From Gossypium raimondii (taxonomy: Eukaryota > Streptophyta > Magnoliopsida > Malvales > Malvaceae), in the NCBI RefSeq assembly GCF_025698545.1, contig NC_068569.1, positions 868,001-932,000 on the forward strand: 64,000 bases of DNA, read 5' to 3'. The notes under the pieces are model-generated. The model was not told the origin of the DNA. It worked only from the letters and a program-made list of their open reading frames with translations, and did no database searches. Position 1 is the first letter of the stretch, and each line of letters starts with the position of its first letter. Shown here piece after piece: positions 37,746 through 50,595 of this stretch. Made by a program: the position numbers and the translations under genes.

Positions 37746-37980
37746 CCTTAGCTGACATGAGATGTGAGATAAAAATTACCTTGATATCCTAAGAGAGAGA
37801 CTTTTTGATGCCCTCCAAAACAAAACACTAATACAACAACATAATTTATATTTTTTTTAATTTCTCAAATTCAAAATCAACCTAACCCATTTAATTTGTA
37901 ATGTAAACTTTGACTCAACTTCAACTTTAAAATACAAATTTGGAGTAAAAATAATTTTTTTTATAAATGTTCTATAGTTA

Positions 37981-40581
37981 TGTAACACTCCTTAACCCTA
38001 AACTGTAGCCGGAATAGGGTTACAGCGCATTACCGGATATATCGGATAACTTATATCTAGTTCACAAATAAATAACAGATATAACATACTTGTATCAAAT
38101 ATGTCATATTAGTTCCATTTCATCCTTATAACCAATTTAAACATCATTCTACAACCACAATTACAAAACTCTTATACTTAACCTATACATCACTTAGGTA
38201 CATGCCACGTTATCAAAAGAAAGGTACATCACTAAAATTTCTCTGAGGTCGTGATTGCTCTGGATGTTGGACCGAACACTAGTTTTCTACTAACCTGCGC
38301 ACAGAAACAACCGTATGCTGAGTATGAGAATACTCAGTGGTATTACCATAATTCAAATTTATAACATTTATCGATAAATTATATACATTTAATTTATGTC
38401 TACAATTATTCATTAATTATATCATACTTTAAATCAACTTGATAATTAATAACAATAAGCAATATTTCAAATCTTGTATTTAATTGCACTCATACCTTAT
38501 TTCACTGTCTCAATTTTATTGGATTTTCACATCTCATTCCAATAGTTCATTTCAATTCATATACAATTCATTCAATTTATCACTATATTCAATATCAATT
38601 ATATTGCAATTTGTACTCATTAATATCATATAACAAAAATTTATTCTTAATCACATCATGAACTTTGGGCTCATATCTTCAAATCTCATATCTCGATTTT
38701 CAATTCACATATCAATTCTCAATTTTCCATAGCTCAATCAATCACACTTATTCAAATATTCTCATTTCAATTATTTACCCCTATTAACAAGACTAGGACC
38801 TTGGCGGATACACGGATCCAACCAAACACACCAGAATGGCACCCAGTGCCTCATCGGATAGTTCGAAGCAATAAAGTGACACCCAGTGTCTCATCGGCAG
38901 AGCCGAAGAAAGTTGGTAGCCAGTAGTACCTCATCGAATCTATTCGAAGTAACAGTATGACACCCAGTGTCTCATCGACTCAAAGTCGAAGTATCCATGA
39001 ACACTTCCAATCCTATGGCATGCCAACTATATCCGACTCAGCCCGACTAGTTAATAGGGTATTCAAATCATTTTTTTTATTTCAAATTCACTTTCGATTC
39101 AATCACAATTCAATTCAAATTCACTTTTCACTTTTTAATCAAGAAACAGTTCAGATAATTTCACTTCGATTCAATTCATTTCATTCACTTTCATTCAATG
39201 CAATATTTTAATACTCACCTCAATTTCACTTACCATGTACTTTAATTGAAATTTAACAATTGAAAATAAATAAATTCTAATTATAGAAATACAAATCGAA
39301 ATTTTCTCGAATCACTCATTGTCCACCTTCTCCTTTCCTTTCTCGGACAATGACTCTTGCACGACATTAGCTACGTAATTAAACAATTAAAAATCATTAA
39401 TACAAAATTTCATCAAAATATTTCCATTTATACCTAAATTTACTTAAATTCTAATTTAATCCCTTATCATTACTAATTTTATTTTCCCAATCTAACTCCG
39501 TATTCTCTCTTAATTCTTACTATAAACTCATTTTAACTCTTCAATTTCACCCTAAATCCCTAATTTTAAAATTCTCTCAATTTAGTCCCTACTATTCAAA
39601 ACTTATGTTTTATTTTACAAATCAACCCTTTACTAACTTCTAACTTGAAATTCAATCAATTTAACCCTAATTCATCAATTATTTAAACATAACTCATGTC
39701 TAAAAACCTACTATCTTTCAAAATTTCAGCTCATGCTTAATAGTATTTTGTTCTAGTTTATAAAAACTCAAAAATTACAAGAAAAGGGGTTAAATTAACT
39801 TACCAAATTAACTTTGAACCTTGAAACCCCAAATTTTCCTTCTTTCCTTCCCTGTTTCTTTTTTTCCCCTTTCTCCCCTGTTTTCGTTATTCTGTTTCTA
39901 TTCTCTTTTCTATCTTTTATTTCTTTTCTTTTATATATATAATAATATAATAATATAATAATATAATTAATATAATACTTATTTATTAAGTAAATAAATA
40001 TAATATATATTAACTAAAATATCTCGATATTTCTTTCGTTATGTCACCTCAATTTAGGCTGATGGCATAATTCTCTATTTAGTCCTTTTAACTTTTTAAT
40101 CTATTATTCAACTTTCACCCTTATTTTAATTTAGTCCTTTTTTCGCAATAACTCCTAATTAAGTCAAATTTACCTAATTAACTACACAAATAACTTCGTA
40201 AATATTTATAATAAATATTTAAGAGTTTGATTTACCGGAACGGAGTCCCGAGAATATGTTTTTTTAATTCGGTCCTTTTTAATCAGTTAACCATCGAAAC
40301 ATTAAACTTTCTTAACGAAACTTTAATACTACCCTAATGACACTCCGTAAATATTTATAAAAATATTTACGGCTCAATTTATAATATCAAGGTCTCGATA
40401 CCTTGTTTTCGACCCAATTTATCTAATAATTTCTTTTAAATCACAAAATTCACTAATTTTAGAAATATTTCTAAAATCATGCTTAACTTATAATTATTAA
40501 TTAATAAATTTTTTAACTTTTTTAATCGAATTTAGTGATCTCAAATCACTATTCGACACTACTAAAAATTAGGCTATTACA
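37981..40581 (-). mobile_element. solo gypsy-type LTR, 2601 bp, TSD AGTTA
   Basis: Begins TGTAACACTCCTTAACCC and ends AGGCTATTACA. Flanks 37976-37980 and 40582-40586 are both AGTTA, exact. Same family as 15745-18538 (shared GGCATGCCAACTATATCCGA block with one mismatch over about 55 bases). Tandem array at 38836-38985. No coding region inside, so a product of LTR-LTR recombination. Orientation is inferred from the 60263 element. Confidence 0.92.
38836..38985. repeat. tandem array in the 37981 solo LTR
   Basis: About four units of roughly 38 bases containing TGACACCCAGTGTCTCATCG followed by a changing GAAG-type spacer; CACCCAGTG is the constant core. Confidence 0.85.
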
Positions 40582-42552
40582 AGTTAAATTTGTTATTATA
40601 TCAAATTTAAGAATTATCGAGTTAGTTTTTATATGTTATTTAATGGTTGATAATAAAATTTTAAATAATTAAATGATTATTTTATAATTTTTTTATATTT
40701 GAGTGATAGAAAAGAATTTACTCCATGATTATAAGTGTAATTTGCCATGGTGAAAATTATAATGGTTACGGTAAAAATTATTAAATTATGTTTGTGAAAG
40801 CCACTTTTTTTTTGAAAACGTGATTTGCATTTCTTTACCGCTAGTAGAAATAAAATCGGTATATTTGGGCCGGATCTATCACTTAAAAATGAACTTTTGG
40901 GCCAATAAAATATTTAGGACTTTTCAGAAGGATGGAAATTTTGTTAATTTCTTTATTAATGCAAAAAAAAAAAGAAGAGATAAATTGTCATAAAATATGA
41001 GAAAAAGGGATACATTTTAATTTTACAATTTAAATATCATTCTAACATGATATTTGAACTTTAATTTAGGACACTTACATATATAAAGAATTAATTTTAA
41101 TTTAATTATATATATAAAATATTGATTTTTTAAAAAATATAACTATTTTAATGTTGAAGAAATATAATAATTTAGGAACAAGTTTAGTATGATTAGAAAG
41201 GATGGTGACTACTTTCCCTATAAGTTAACGGTCTACGTCGAGATACGTGACGTTGGTAGTTTTCACTGTATAGTCAAGTTCCAAATCAACTAATTTTCTA
41301 GTGAAATGTCTTAACGAAATATTTATATTTGTAAATTTGATTTATAAAAAAAAAAAAGAAAGAATGAGTTTAGTTATGATCGAGTTATTATTGCTGGTGC
41401 ATTAGTTATTAGCGAAAGGCTTCAATTGTATGTGATTGGAAATTTTTAAAATGATAGGGGTAAAGTGTAAAGAGAACATGAATTGGTTAATGGTTATATA
41501 TTAAAATGTCTATAAACTATAATAGTTTATTCATATAAGTCCTTATGGTTTCTTTTTAGTTATATAAGCAGTTTTTTTAATACATATTCATAAAAATACT
41601 TATTTGTAATTAGATAACATTTTTTAGGACACAGACAAAAAAAAAAACATGTAACTTGTTTGTTTACTTGGACAAACAAACAAGTAAAACATTACCAAAA
41701 TATTATTGATGAGATCATATTAAAACTGTTTTAATCTAATAAATTACAAATTATTACAAATATTAGTATGGTAGTATTCATATTCAATCTTTCGCAATCA
41801 ATATAAAAGAAAGATAAATGTTTTTGTTTCTTTAATTGATGTGTTTAGTCAAGAAAACAAATCATTTGCATGTAAACAACACAAAGATACAAATGTGTCA
41901 AAAGTTATTAATATAAAAATAAAAGCGCGAATATATGATTTTTTAAAATTCAATCACTAAAAAGTTTAGACATAATATAATATGATCACACAAATTAGTG
42001 TCTAGATAGAGTTTCTATGATGACTGATGCAAAACACAATATAAAACAAAATAACAAAAACACATCAAAATGTATATAAAACAAATTAGTAACAATATGT
42101 TTATAATATTCTAAACCCACGAAAAACACAAATATAAATGTGGTATAAAAAACTACGACAAAATCGACACTATTACCAAAATTCACATTTTTCATACCAT
42201 GTATCTTCATGTTGTTTTATCAATAACCATACTCATTCAATATATATTATATTTAAGAAAAATTTTGGCGTATTAATAATTTTTACATAGATTTCAATAA
42301 ATTTATTCATATACATTATTTTTCGTGTTATGCTAAATTCATTATAAATTTAGCACTTATGTAGTATATTCTAATTTTAATCTCTTTCTGCTTTATGGAG
42401 TTCTAACTCTAATTGATTGGATTTATATTACATAAATAAGAAATTGTTAGATTTTGGACAAGATATAGGTTCTACAAGGCCCTTTTGAAAGTCAAGGATC
42501 CATAGGAACAGAAAAAGAAGAAGAAAATCTACCTCAATTTTAATTAGCAGAA
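40582..42552. other. intergenic AT-rich spacer
   Basis: No coding region. It includes the upstream region of the dioxygenase pseudogene. No repeat with clear ends seen. Confidence 0.4.
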
Positions 42553-44734
42553 ATGAGTAGAAAAATGAGTTCAGATTCTCATTTTGGGATTCCAATAATC
42601 GAGTTGCCAACAAATTCAAAAGATCTAGATGGAGGAAGCGATGAATGGCGAAGTTTGTGCAAGTCAGTACGAGAAGCTTGTGAGAATCATGGCTGTTTCC
42701 AGGTGGTTTACCATAAGATTTCATCCCATCTCCAACACGAATTGTTTTCTCTGATACGGCAACCTTTTAATCTTCCATTGGAGACGAAGAAACAAAACGT
42801 TAAATCAAAGCCTTTACATGGCTACTACGAACCAGGCGGTGATTTCCTTCCTTTCTACGAGAGCTTCGGACTCGAAGATGCCTCCAGTTGTAACTCGTCA
42901 AAAGCTTCGCCCAACTTAATGCAGATCCATCACCATAATCACTTCTGTTAAACCAAACACTTCTCTTCAAATGGATCAAAATTAGCCGATCAAGATCTAA
43001 TTTGATTTTTTTTCCCGTTAGCGAAACGATTACTGCTCTGATGTAGGAGTTGGAGGAGTTGAACCATGTGATTGGTTTGACGATCATTGATGGTTATGGT
43101 TTGGGAGAGAAACGTGAGTGGTTGATGAAAGATTATCAACTGCGGCGGGTGATGAAATATTCAGCGCCTCCGTCGGGAGAGTATACGAAGGTGGTATCGG
43201 CTCATACCGACAAACTTTGCAGTGCTCTACTTTGCGAGGATGGGATTTCGGGGCTTGAAATTGAAACCAAGGATGGAGAGTGGGTTAAGTTGTGTACGCC
43301 ACCCGGTACTTTCGTCTTCCTCTATGGAGATCTTAATGTAATAACATTAATGCACTGCGACTTTTCAATACCAGTAAGAAAGTTTTCAGGATGTAACTCA
43401 ATGAATAAAATTACAATTCAATTGATAAAATGTAAAAGTATAGAAGAACAATTAAAAAGATCACGCCATTAACGATCTAACAGAAACAAATGATAATTTT
43501 AATAATTACAACGAAACTTTTTGTAGTTTGTTGACCAAAACAAAAACACGCTCATAATTGGATGATTAATTGTATAATTTACTTACAAACTAAGTATAAA
43601 TTTAGAAAAAACAATAATTTTTAGAATTAAAGGAGTTTTGAGAGGAAAAAATAGAAGAAAACAACTGCCAGTCCACTTGTATTAAGGTGTTAAAACCAAC
43701 GGGCATATCCAAGTATGAGAGCTTAAATTCTAGACATATACTCGATCATTTATTTATTCCCTTTGGTTTCAGCTTTGGACCGTTTATATATAAACCCACC
43801 CAGTCTTGTATGTACACATTGTAGATTCCCACCATACTTTTCTTTAAGATCACCATATTATGATTTCTTGTTAAATCTTATCATCATTATAATGATTTTA
43901 TAATACTGCCATTAGTTTTATATTAAAGAATAACTAAATTAGTAAGTTCTACAAGTATTTCAGGTGGCAGATTCTTTTTCTTTTAAAAATCAATAAACAA
44001 TTGCAAAATATTTAAATACAAAACAAAATTTTAAAATGTGAGTTCAATAGTTACAATTTTATGATTATTTGAATGATTCAAAATTATTAGAGCCAATAAG
44101 ACAAAATTAAGGGTAAAGGTATCATAAAAACTCTTGTATTATAAGTCAAATTTTACTCTATAAATTAGATTAAAGAACAAATTGCACACTCTGTTAAGCT
44201 GTTCCTGTTAAAATTTCATCTATTTTTACGATTAAAGCTTGATCCATATATGTCAACATGAGCTACACGTTATGCAACTTTTTAGTCGGTTTGTCAACCA
44301 CGCTAATTTTTTAACAATAGAAATTGATAATTTTTTTAACAAAAAAGATCTTTAACCTAATGTATAGTAACTAATTTAAAAGCGGTAAAATGCAATCTAT
44401 CTCTTGGCATACGGCCTCCATGGTTATTTTACCTAATTTACTAATGTTGAATTTCCAAATTAAATTGCAGGCGTGGAGTAATGGAAGAATGCATGCAGCA
44501 AATCATAGGGTAATGTTGAGGAGAACGAATATCGATATTCTTTGGGAACATTCGCGGTTCCGGTGAAAGGTACGATCATCAAAGCAGCAAAAGAGATGGT
44601 TGACGAGGAACATCCTCGATTTTTTCAAGGATACCGATTTCATGGACTTCGTCGATTACGCAAATGCAGGGGGTTCATTGCTATTCGACTCAGAAGCTGT
44701 TCTTATATGCTGCTCTACCCAGAAATTAAGTTAA
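42553..44734 (+). pseudogene. broken 2-oxoglutarate/Fe(II) dioxygenase, AOP1-like
   Basis: Remains of a three-exon soluble dioxygenase (DOXC class). Exon 1 from 42553 (MSRKMSSDSHFGIPIIEL) has the N-terminal blocks VREACENHGCFQV, PFNLPLETKKQN and FYESFGLED but runs into a TAA at 42949-42951 before the expected exon end. Exon 2, 43047-43337, is intact in frame and holds the iron-binding HTD in SAHTDKLCSALLC and ISGLEIETKDGEW. Exon 3 from 44471 starts AWSNGRMHAANHRVML with the second iron-binding His, then loses frame; the next frame continues FAVPVKGTIIKAAKEMVDEEHP and loses frame again at a T run near 44621, with a third frame running to a stop at 44734. One early stop plus two frameshifts make it a pseudogene unless these are assembly errors. 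Convergent with TIFY8, 144 bases apart. Confidence 0.88.
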
Positions 44735-44878
44735 AAATTCGAACAAGTTTTAAGCATTAATGACAGAGACATGAAATGGATGGGACTATTCCTAATAAGT
44801 AGAGATGATAGCAGGTTGGAAATCTGCAATTTCTGAAATATCTGGATTTGAAGCTATTCCGAAAACTTTGCTTAAACT

Positions 44879-47800
44879 TTATACCTCTCTTTTATCTTCA
44901 GTACCAGCTTCCAGGTTTCTTCCATCTCTAGCCATAACAATTGTGCCTTGAGGAACCCCTACAATTGCACAATTTGTATTTCAATCCTAATTCGAAAAAG
45001 CAATTCATTCGGGGTTGAACAAATGATACGACACGATTGCATGTCATGCTTGGGAAACAAGTAACTATACCAACGAAAATGGATACCAGTTTAGAAGGAT
45101 CACCTGTTTGTATCGGGATTCGTTCACCGGAACCAGTTGCTTGACTTGCATTACCAGTAACAGCCATCTTTCCCCGAAGTTCACGTGAGAAAGCAATGCT
45201 TCCTACTGCTTCAGGTTCCCCGCCGGGTGCATAATTTTCCCCTGTCCTCACAGCAGATTTAGGAGAGTAGGTTGTCGACCAAGATCCTCCATTTGATCCA
45301 GCCAATGCCATTATTACATCTGCCTGAAATGACCATGCAGCATATAGTTGTCATGACCAGAAATGCATATTAAGAAACAAAATACCAGACACGATATTGA
45401 TGTGAAAACGAAATTCTCGAATGATATCTTCTAAGATTCCATAGCTATCAGACATAAAACTGTTCCCATAGCTGAAACACCCGAGAAATGTTGCTCGGAC
45501 TGGAGCTCAGAACAGTGATTACAGATTCCTATGTCTCACAATCTTCAGTTTCTCAGTAATCAAACTAGTTATTTCTTATCGAAAGAACACTATATATAAC
45601 ATCATGTCATCCAGTAGTACCCACATTATTAAATCCCGGATAGTTAAATTTGCACTTGTAGAACCCAAATAACACGGTCCTATTTTCTAAGGCTTCATTT
45701 TGAAGCCAATGGACCTGTGGTACAGTGCAATTGAGCACCTTTATGCCGCAACCACGTGCTATCTTCTAAACTAGCTTTAATGGTAAGTATGTGTTATCCA
45801 TCCAAGGGATAATGGTAGCTCCATTTCCTAGAGTAAAGGACATCATAATCAAAGGTGATGACAGGCCCCTCTTATGTAGCTTTAAAAATAGGATTCCGTT
45901 ATTTGGACAAGTTGACCACAATATGTCCCCCTAACCCAGCTAGAGAATTGACAACATATTTGAAGGAGCACATCACATGTTCATTCCTCCTATTCTCCCA
46001 GACGTATTGATATCAGAAGAATCCATATGGCAATCTCATCTGATGTTTCACAAAACATGATGACGTATCAAATATTAAGGAAACTTCTAAGTTCTAATAT
46101 CCATGAATAAGGACGTAGGTCTAATCTCGGGTTATAATATGCATGGTGTTAAGCTCAATGGTTATCTTATGCATTTGAAACCTAGTTGCATTTGCAATTC
46201 ATGGATTATATAACGTAATTACAATATCAACTTAGCTTAGCTGATATAGGGCTGAATGTTCAATTAGATAAAATACTTGAATCAGAAAGAAGTTGATAAG
46301 AAAGCTTGTCGAGAAACAATTGATATTAAAAAACTTGAGGTCCATTAGCAAACAAGAGGAAACTGACCTTGTTCGGGTGCACATCATCAAAGACGTGAGC
46401 CTGACCACCATAAAATATAGTCATTTGTCGGCTGGCAGATGTTAATCCCTGTCGACTGTAACAAAGAAAAGAGCATTGAATTTATTCTGGTTTTTTTTCT
46501 TTGCAGAGCACAACAATCAAAAGCAAGAAACAAAGATTATATTATATTCACCTCGGAGGAACTAAAGGCTCGGGATCTGAATTATGAGCCCCAGTCTTAG
46601 GCCTGCCCCCACTTGGCACTATCGCAGATGAACCCTTTTCAGTGGGAACACCGCTAGCATTAATAGAACTCAAAATTCCAGGGCCTTTAATTCCAGTTCT
46701 AGATCCTTCATCGGCAGCTGCTTGAGAGATAACAGAAGGACCAACAGTTGTATCCTTGAACCTGTTTGAAGATACTTGATGCACAAAAGGCACAAAGTGA
46801 CCACCACGAGAAGCATACTGTACTGCTGAGGGGACAGACCGTTCCCATTTGGAAGCATTACCTTCAAGTCGGCTACCAGCGGGAGGCTGCAATATAAGAG
46901 ATGTAGAAGAAGGCCTCATTGACTTCATACCAAGGAATACTTCGTCCTCGTTGGACCTTCTAGGCCGCTCTCCTCCAGCCCCATTGCGAAGCATCTGAAA
47001 TACAAACAATAAAGAAAATTATTTAGTACATATGAACGACTAATAACAACTAAAGCTTCACTTTCACTTTGAGAAAAAAGAAGTAAAACAAGATAAGATA
47101 CAATATAGATGATATACCTTCATCAAATGCAAGCTCTCAAGAGATTCATGACCCATAAAGGCCGAATCTGAAAAACTTCTCTTACTTCCAGCCAAACTGT
47201 TGTTTATATCTGGCCCGGATATTTCACTCCTTGGACCATAGTATGGAATCCCCTCAAGATGATTACCAGCCTGCCTTTCTACTAATTGATGAGAAAATGG
47301 ATCAAACTTTTTTATTGATTGAATCCCAATTACATGACGAGCAAATGTAACAAGCTTGAAGATTAGGAATGTGGACATACCGATATAAAATGCATATTAT
47401 TACAAGCAAAATGTACAACAAATAACTAACAACATTAGGAACCAAATCAAGGAATCACACAGAAAGCATAATCATCGGTCATCAAACACCATAAAGGCTT
47501 AACCTACCTTCAAAAGGTAAGACAAATCAGAGAACAACAAAATTCTCCACTGAAAATGAAACTACAACCACTTATTTTTAAAGCTGTCTGGCTCAAAGTA
47601 AAATATTCAGAGAAAATATAAACATGGAGACAGTACGGATGACCTACGGAAGGAGCTACCAACCCCATTGGCTGCTGACCTCACAAAGAAACTAATCCAT
47701 CATAAAAGACACCAACCCTTAACATAAGATTAAAGAGTTCCTGTTGTAATAGCTAAATCGAACATGTGAAGAATCAAGCAGAGTCCAAAACCCAAAATCA

Positions 47801-48273
47801 AAACTACCCATCAAACTGCAAAATTCATAATTTCCTATTCCATCATTCCCTAATGAGCCAAACCCTAGTGAAATTTACTCACAAGTTCAGCAAAACAACC
47901 CCATTTACACTTTTAGCATAGAAGAAAATGAAGCAAAAAGAGAGAGAGAGAGAGAATCTTTAAGGGGAAAATAGTGAAACTAACCAGAACCCAGATCGGA
48001 GGTGGAAGAGATGGGTCCACGGCCAGCACCACCACCACCGGAAGAAGCGGCGACGGAGGCTGAAGGAGACGGTGAAGCCTCTGAAAACCTTGCATCAGTG
48101 GGTTTAGGGGCTAAAACGACAGAGGAATTAGAAGGTTTCATTCCCAGGAAATCGTGAAACATTGCTGCTGGTTTTACTTGTTGGTGTTGCAGATGAGTTG
48201 GGGTGTTTGTAGTGTTGGCATTGTTGGTGTTGGTAGTTTTGCTTTGTTCAGCCATTTTCAGAACAGCAGCCAT
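44879..48273 (-). CDS. TIFY8: TIFY-domain protein, TIFY8-like
   Basis: Nuclear adaptor of the plant TIFY family; TIFY8 binds NINJA and so can recruit TOPLESS-type co-repressors, but lacks the JAZ jasmonate degron. Six exons on the minus strand: 48273-47985, 47278-47118, 46994-46552, 46455-46368, 45323-45104 and 44958-44879, all GT/AG and in frame, 426 residues. The N-terminus is Asn/Thr/Gln-rich, followed by AAMFHDFLGMKPS, a Gly/Ser-rich run and the long middle exon (SVPSAVQYASRGGHF). The TIFY motif is in exon 4, RQMTIFYGGQAHVFDDVHP, and continues into exon 5 (NKADVIMALAGSNGGSW). No Jas motif is seen; the end is GRNLEAGTEDKREV. The start at 48273 (MAAVLKMAEQ) is preceded by an overlapping upstream ORF. 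Exon 2 has a tandem TAGTAG acceptor, 47278 preferred because it gives LGSERQ. Confidence 0.92.
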
Positions 48274-48359
48274 TCCATCTTCATCATCATCATCATCATC
48301 ACCATTATAGACTCCACATCATCATCATCATTCATCTGCAGTTGTTGCTCCTCCACCAT
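48258..48359 (-). promoter_or_regulatory. upstream ORF (33 codons) overlapping the TIFY8 start
   Basis: Starts ATGGTGGAGGAGCAACAA at 48359 and stops with TGA at 48260-48258, so it passes over the TIFY8 ATG (48273) in another frame. It includes an Asp run from GAT repeats and then six consecutive ATG codons, so every in-frame ATG of the leader leads to the same stop. Such overlapping ORFs usually lower translation of the main ORF. That it lies in the transcript is assumed from its position. Confidence 0.6.
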
Positions 48360-50461
48360 AGCCTAGCTTCTCTCTCTCTTTGTCAAAAAGAGAAAGGGAA
48401 ACTGAGAAAAGAGAGCTCGATTTTTAAAGAAAAAAGATAATAAAAAAAGGGGAAAAGACAGAGAGTGTGAGACACTCAGAACCAAAGGCCTTTTATGAGG
48501 AATGAAGAGAGAGAGAAAGTGAGCATTAAAAAGCAAAAGTTTTTCTTTCTTTTTTTTTATTGTGTTCTCTCAGTTTTTATTGGGGGATTGATCTTTGTCT
48601 TAATGTTGGGTTTTTTCCTTCTTTCCAGTTTCTTCTTACATATATAAATATATATTTAATTATTAAAAGTTTATTTAAATTGCTGTTAGTGTTTCGCACA
48701 AATAGTAAATTTTCTTTGAAGAAAGCTGAGTACAAAATTGATATTTTGTGAGTGTATTTGTTAGGAGTTTACAAAATACAATTATAATACATGATTGATT
48801 ATTTAAAATTAGAATCATTTAATATAAATTTCAACTTATCCTACAAAATTTTATACATTCTTAAACTTAAATTTAGAAGAATCTAATAAAGAATATATCC
48901 ATGATATTTTTGTGCTTAAAATGTAATTACTCTATTTACCTTTGTTATATTTTCATAATATTTAATAATTTTAAGTTTAAATTTCACTTAAATAAATTAA
49001 GCATATGACGACTTAATTTGAATTCAATTATTCGTTGAATTAATGATTTTAATTATTAATACTAATGATAAGTGTTAATACGAATAAATATAATTTAATC
49101 CTTGCACACTTATGAGAGGAACAATAGGTGATAAAAGGGCATGAATCTAAGTAAAGTTTAGAAGATTTTCTCTTGCTCATATATGGTACATACTAATCAT
49201 GTTTTTTTTCTACATTTAGATCATTTTAGTTTTGATCTTTCAAATACGCTTAGATGTGATATTTAATCCTTATATTTTAATGTCTAATATAATTTGGTTT
49301 CTATGTGTTTATAATGTTATTAATTAGTTTAATATTTTTATAATTAATTAATTAATCAAATAGTTAATATCGTTAAAATGTTACGTGATTATGTATATAA
49401 TTTAAAAGTAAATTTATAAATCCAAAAACTAAATGAATTAAATTCTTGAAAATAAAAGTAGGACTGCATTCTAAATGCATGAAGTGTAAAGATTTAGAGT
49501 CACGGTTGTTTGAATCAGTAAGGGTGTTAATTTAGAGAGTGACACTAGACCAATTGACCCGCAAACCAATATGGATTGAACCAAGGTAGAAAAATTCGAT
49601 CGAACTAATTTTTTAAATATTTTTTAATGATTTGTTCAATCAAACCATATGAATCCATAACCTGACCAGTTCGACTACCGGTTTAGTTTTGAAAATCTTA
49701 CTTAGAGTATATTTTAATTTTTAAATTTTTCTCTATAATTTGATGTAAATAAATAATCAAACCATTTCGAAAGCACATGTAAATCATACGAATTATAATT
49801 TATTTATTATCTCTTATTTCAATTATAAAAGTAAAAAATAAATCCATTATAACATTGACAATAATATTTAAAAAATATATAATGCATTAATTATTTCCTA
49901 CATTTTATTTGATTGGATTGGAATCTATACTTCTCGAGAATTGTGTCAATCACCCCAACGACGATATTCATAAAAGTATTAAAGTGAGGTTAATCATTAA
50001 ATTAAAAGATTAATTAAATTATGAAGAGTAAAAGACAGTGTTTGAATTTTAGCAAGTACATTAATTGTGTTAGCATAAAAGAATAATATTATTGGTGAGT
50101 AATGAAGCAATTAATTAAAGTTAGATTGGATTTTTTAGAAAGTTAATAATGAATGTTATTTGTCAGCGTGTGTTCAAATATTAATTGTGTTTTAGATCTT
50201 TGGAGTACGTCATAACTAAAGGGAATATCCGTTTCATTAATTTCTTGGAACTTGAAAGTTGTCCCGTGGACAAATTATTACATCAACCCCTTTTTCACAG
50301 TTGAACATAATTTTTAAATTTCTTTAACTGTAACAAACAAATTCCCTTTCAAAAATAATAGCATAACTGAAGTATGCTACATAGGTCTTTTATTTGTGGG
50401 TGCCCACAATATCACAAGCCTAAGTTTATATGGTAAATAGTTTCAAATTTTCTCTCTTAGT

Positions 50462-50595
50462 GTGAGTTTGAATGGGTGGTGCGTTTAACTACAATTAGTG
50501 TAAAAACAACAGTGACGGTGAAATTAGATACTGTAACGACACTGTAACGTGAGAAAAAATAAGCTACACGCACTGCACCGCCCATCCAAACCCAC
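50462..50595. mobile_element. MITE-like element, 134 bp
   Basis: Left end GTGAGTTTGAATGGGTGGTG and right end complement GTGGGTTTGGATGGGCGGTG form a 20-base terminal inverted repeat with four differences. The inside has GTAACGACACTGTAACGTGAG. I recall similar GTTTGGATGGGCGGTGC elements as common in cotton. No clear target duplication was found. Confidence 0.6.
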
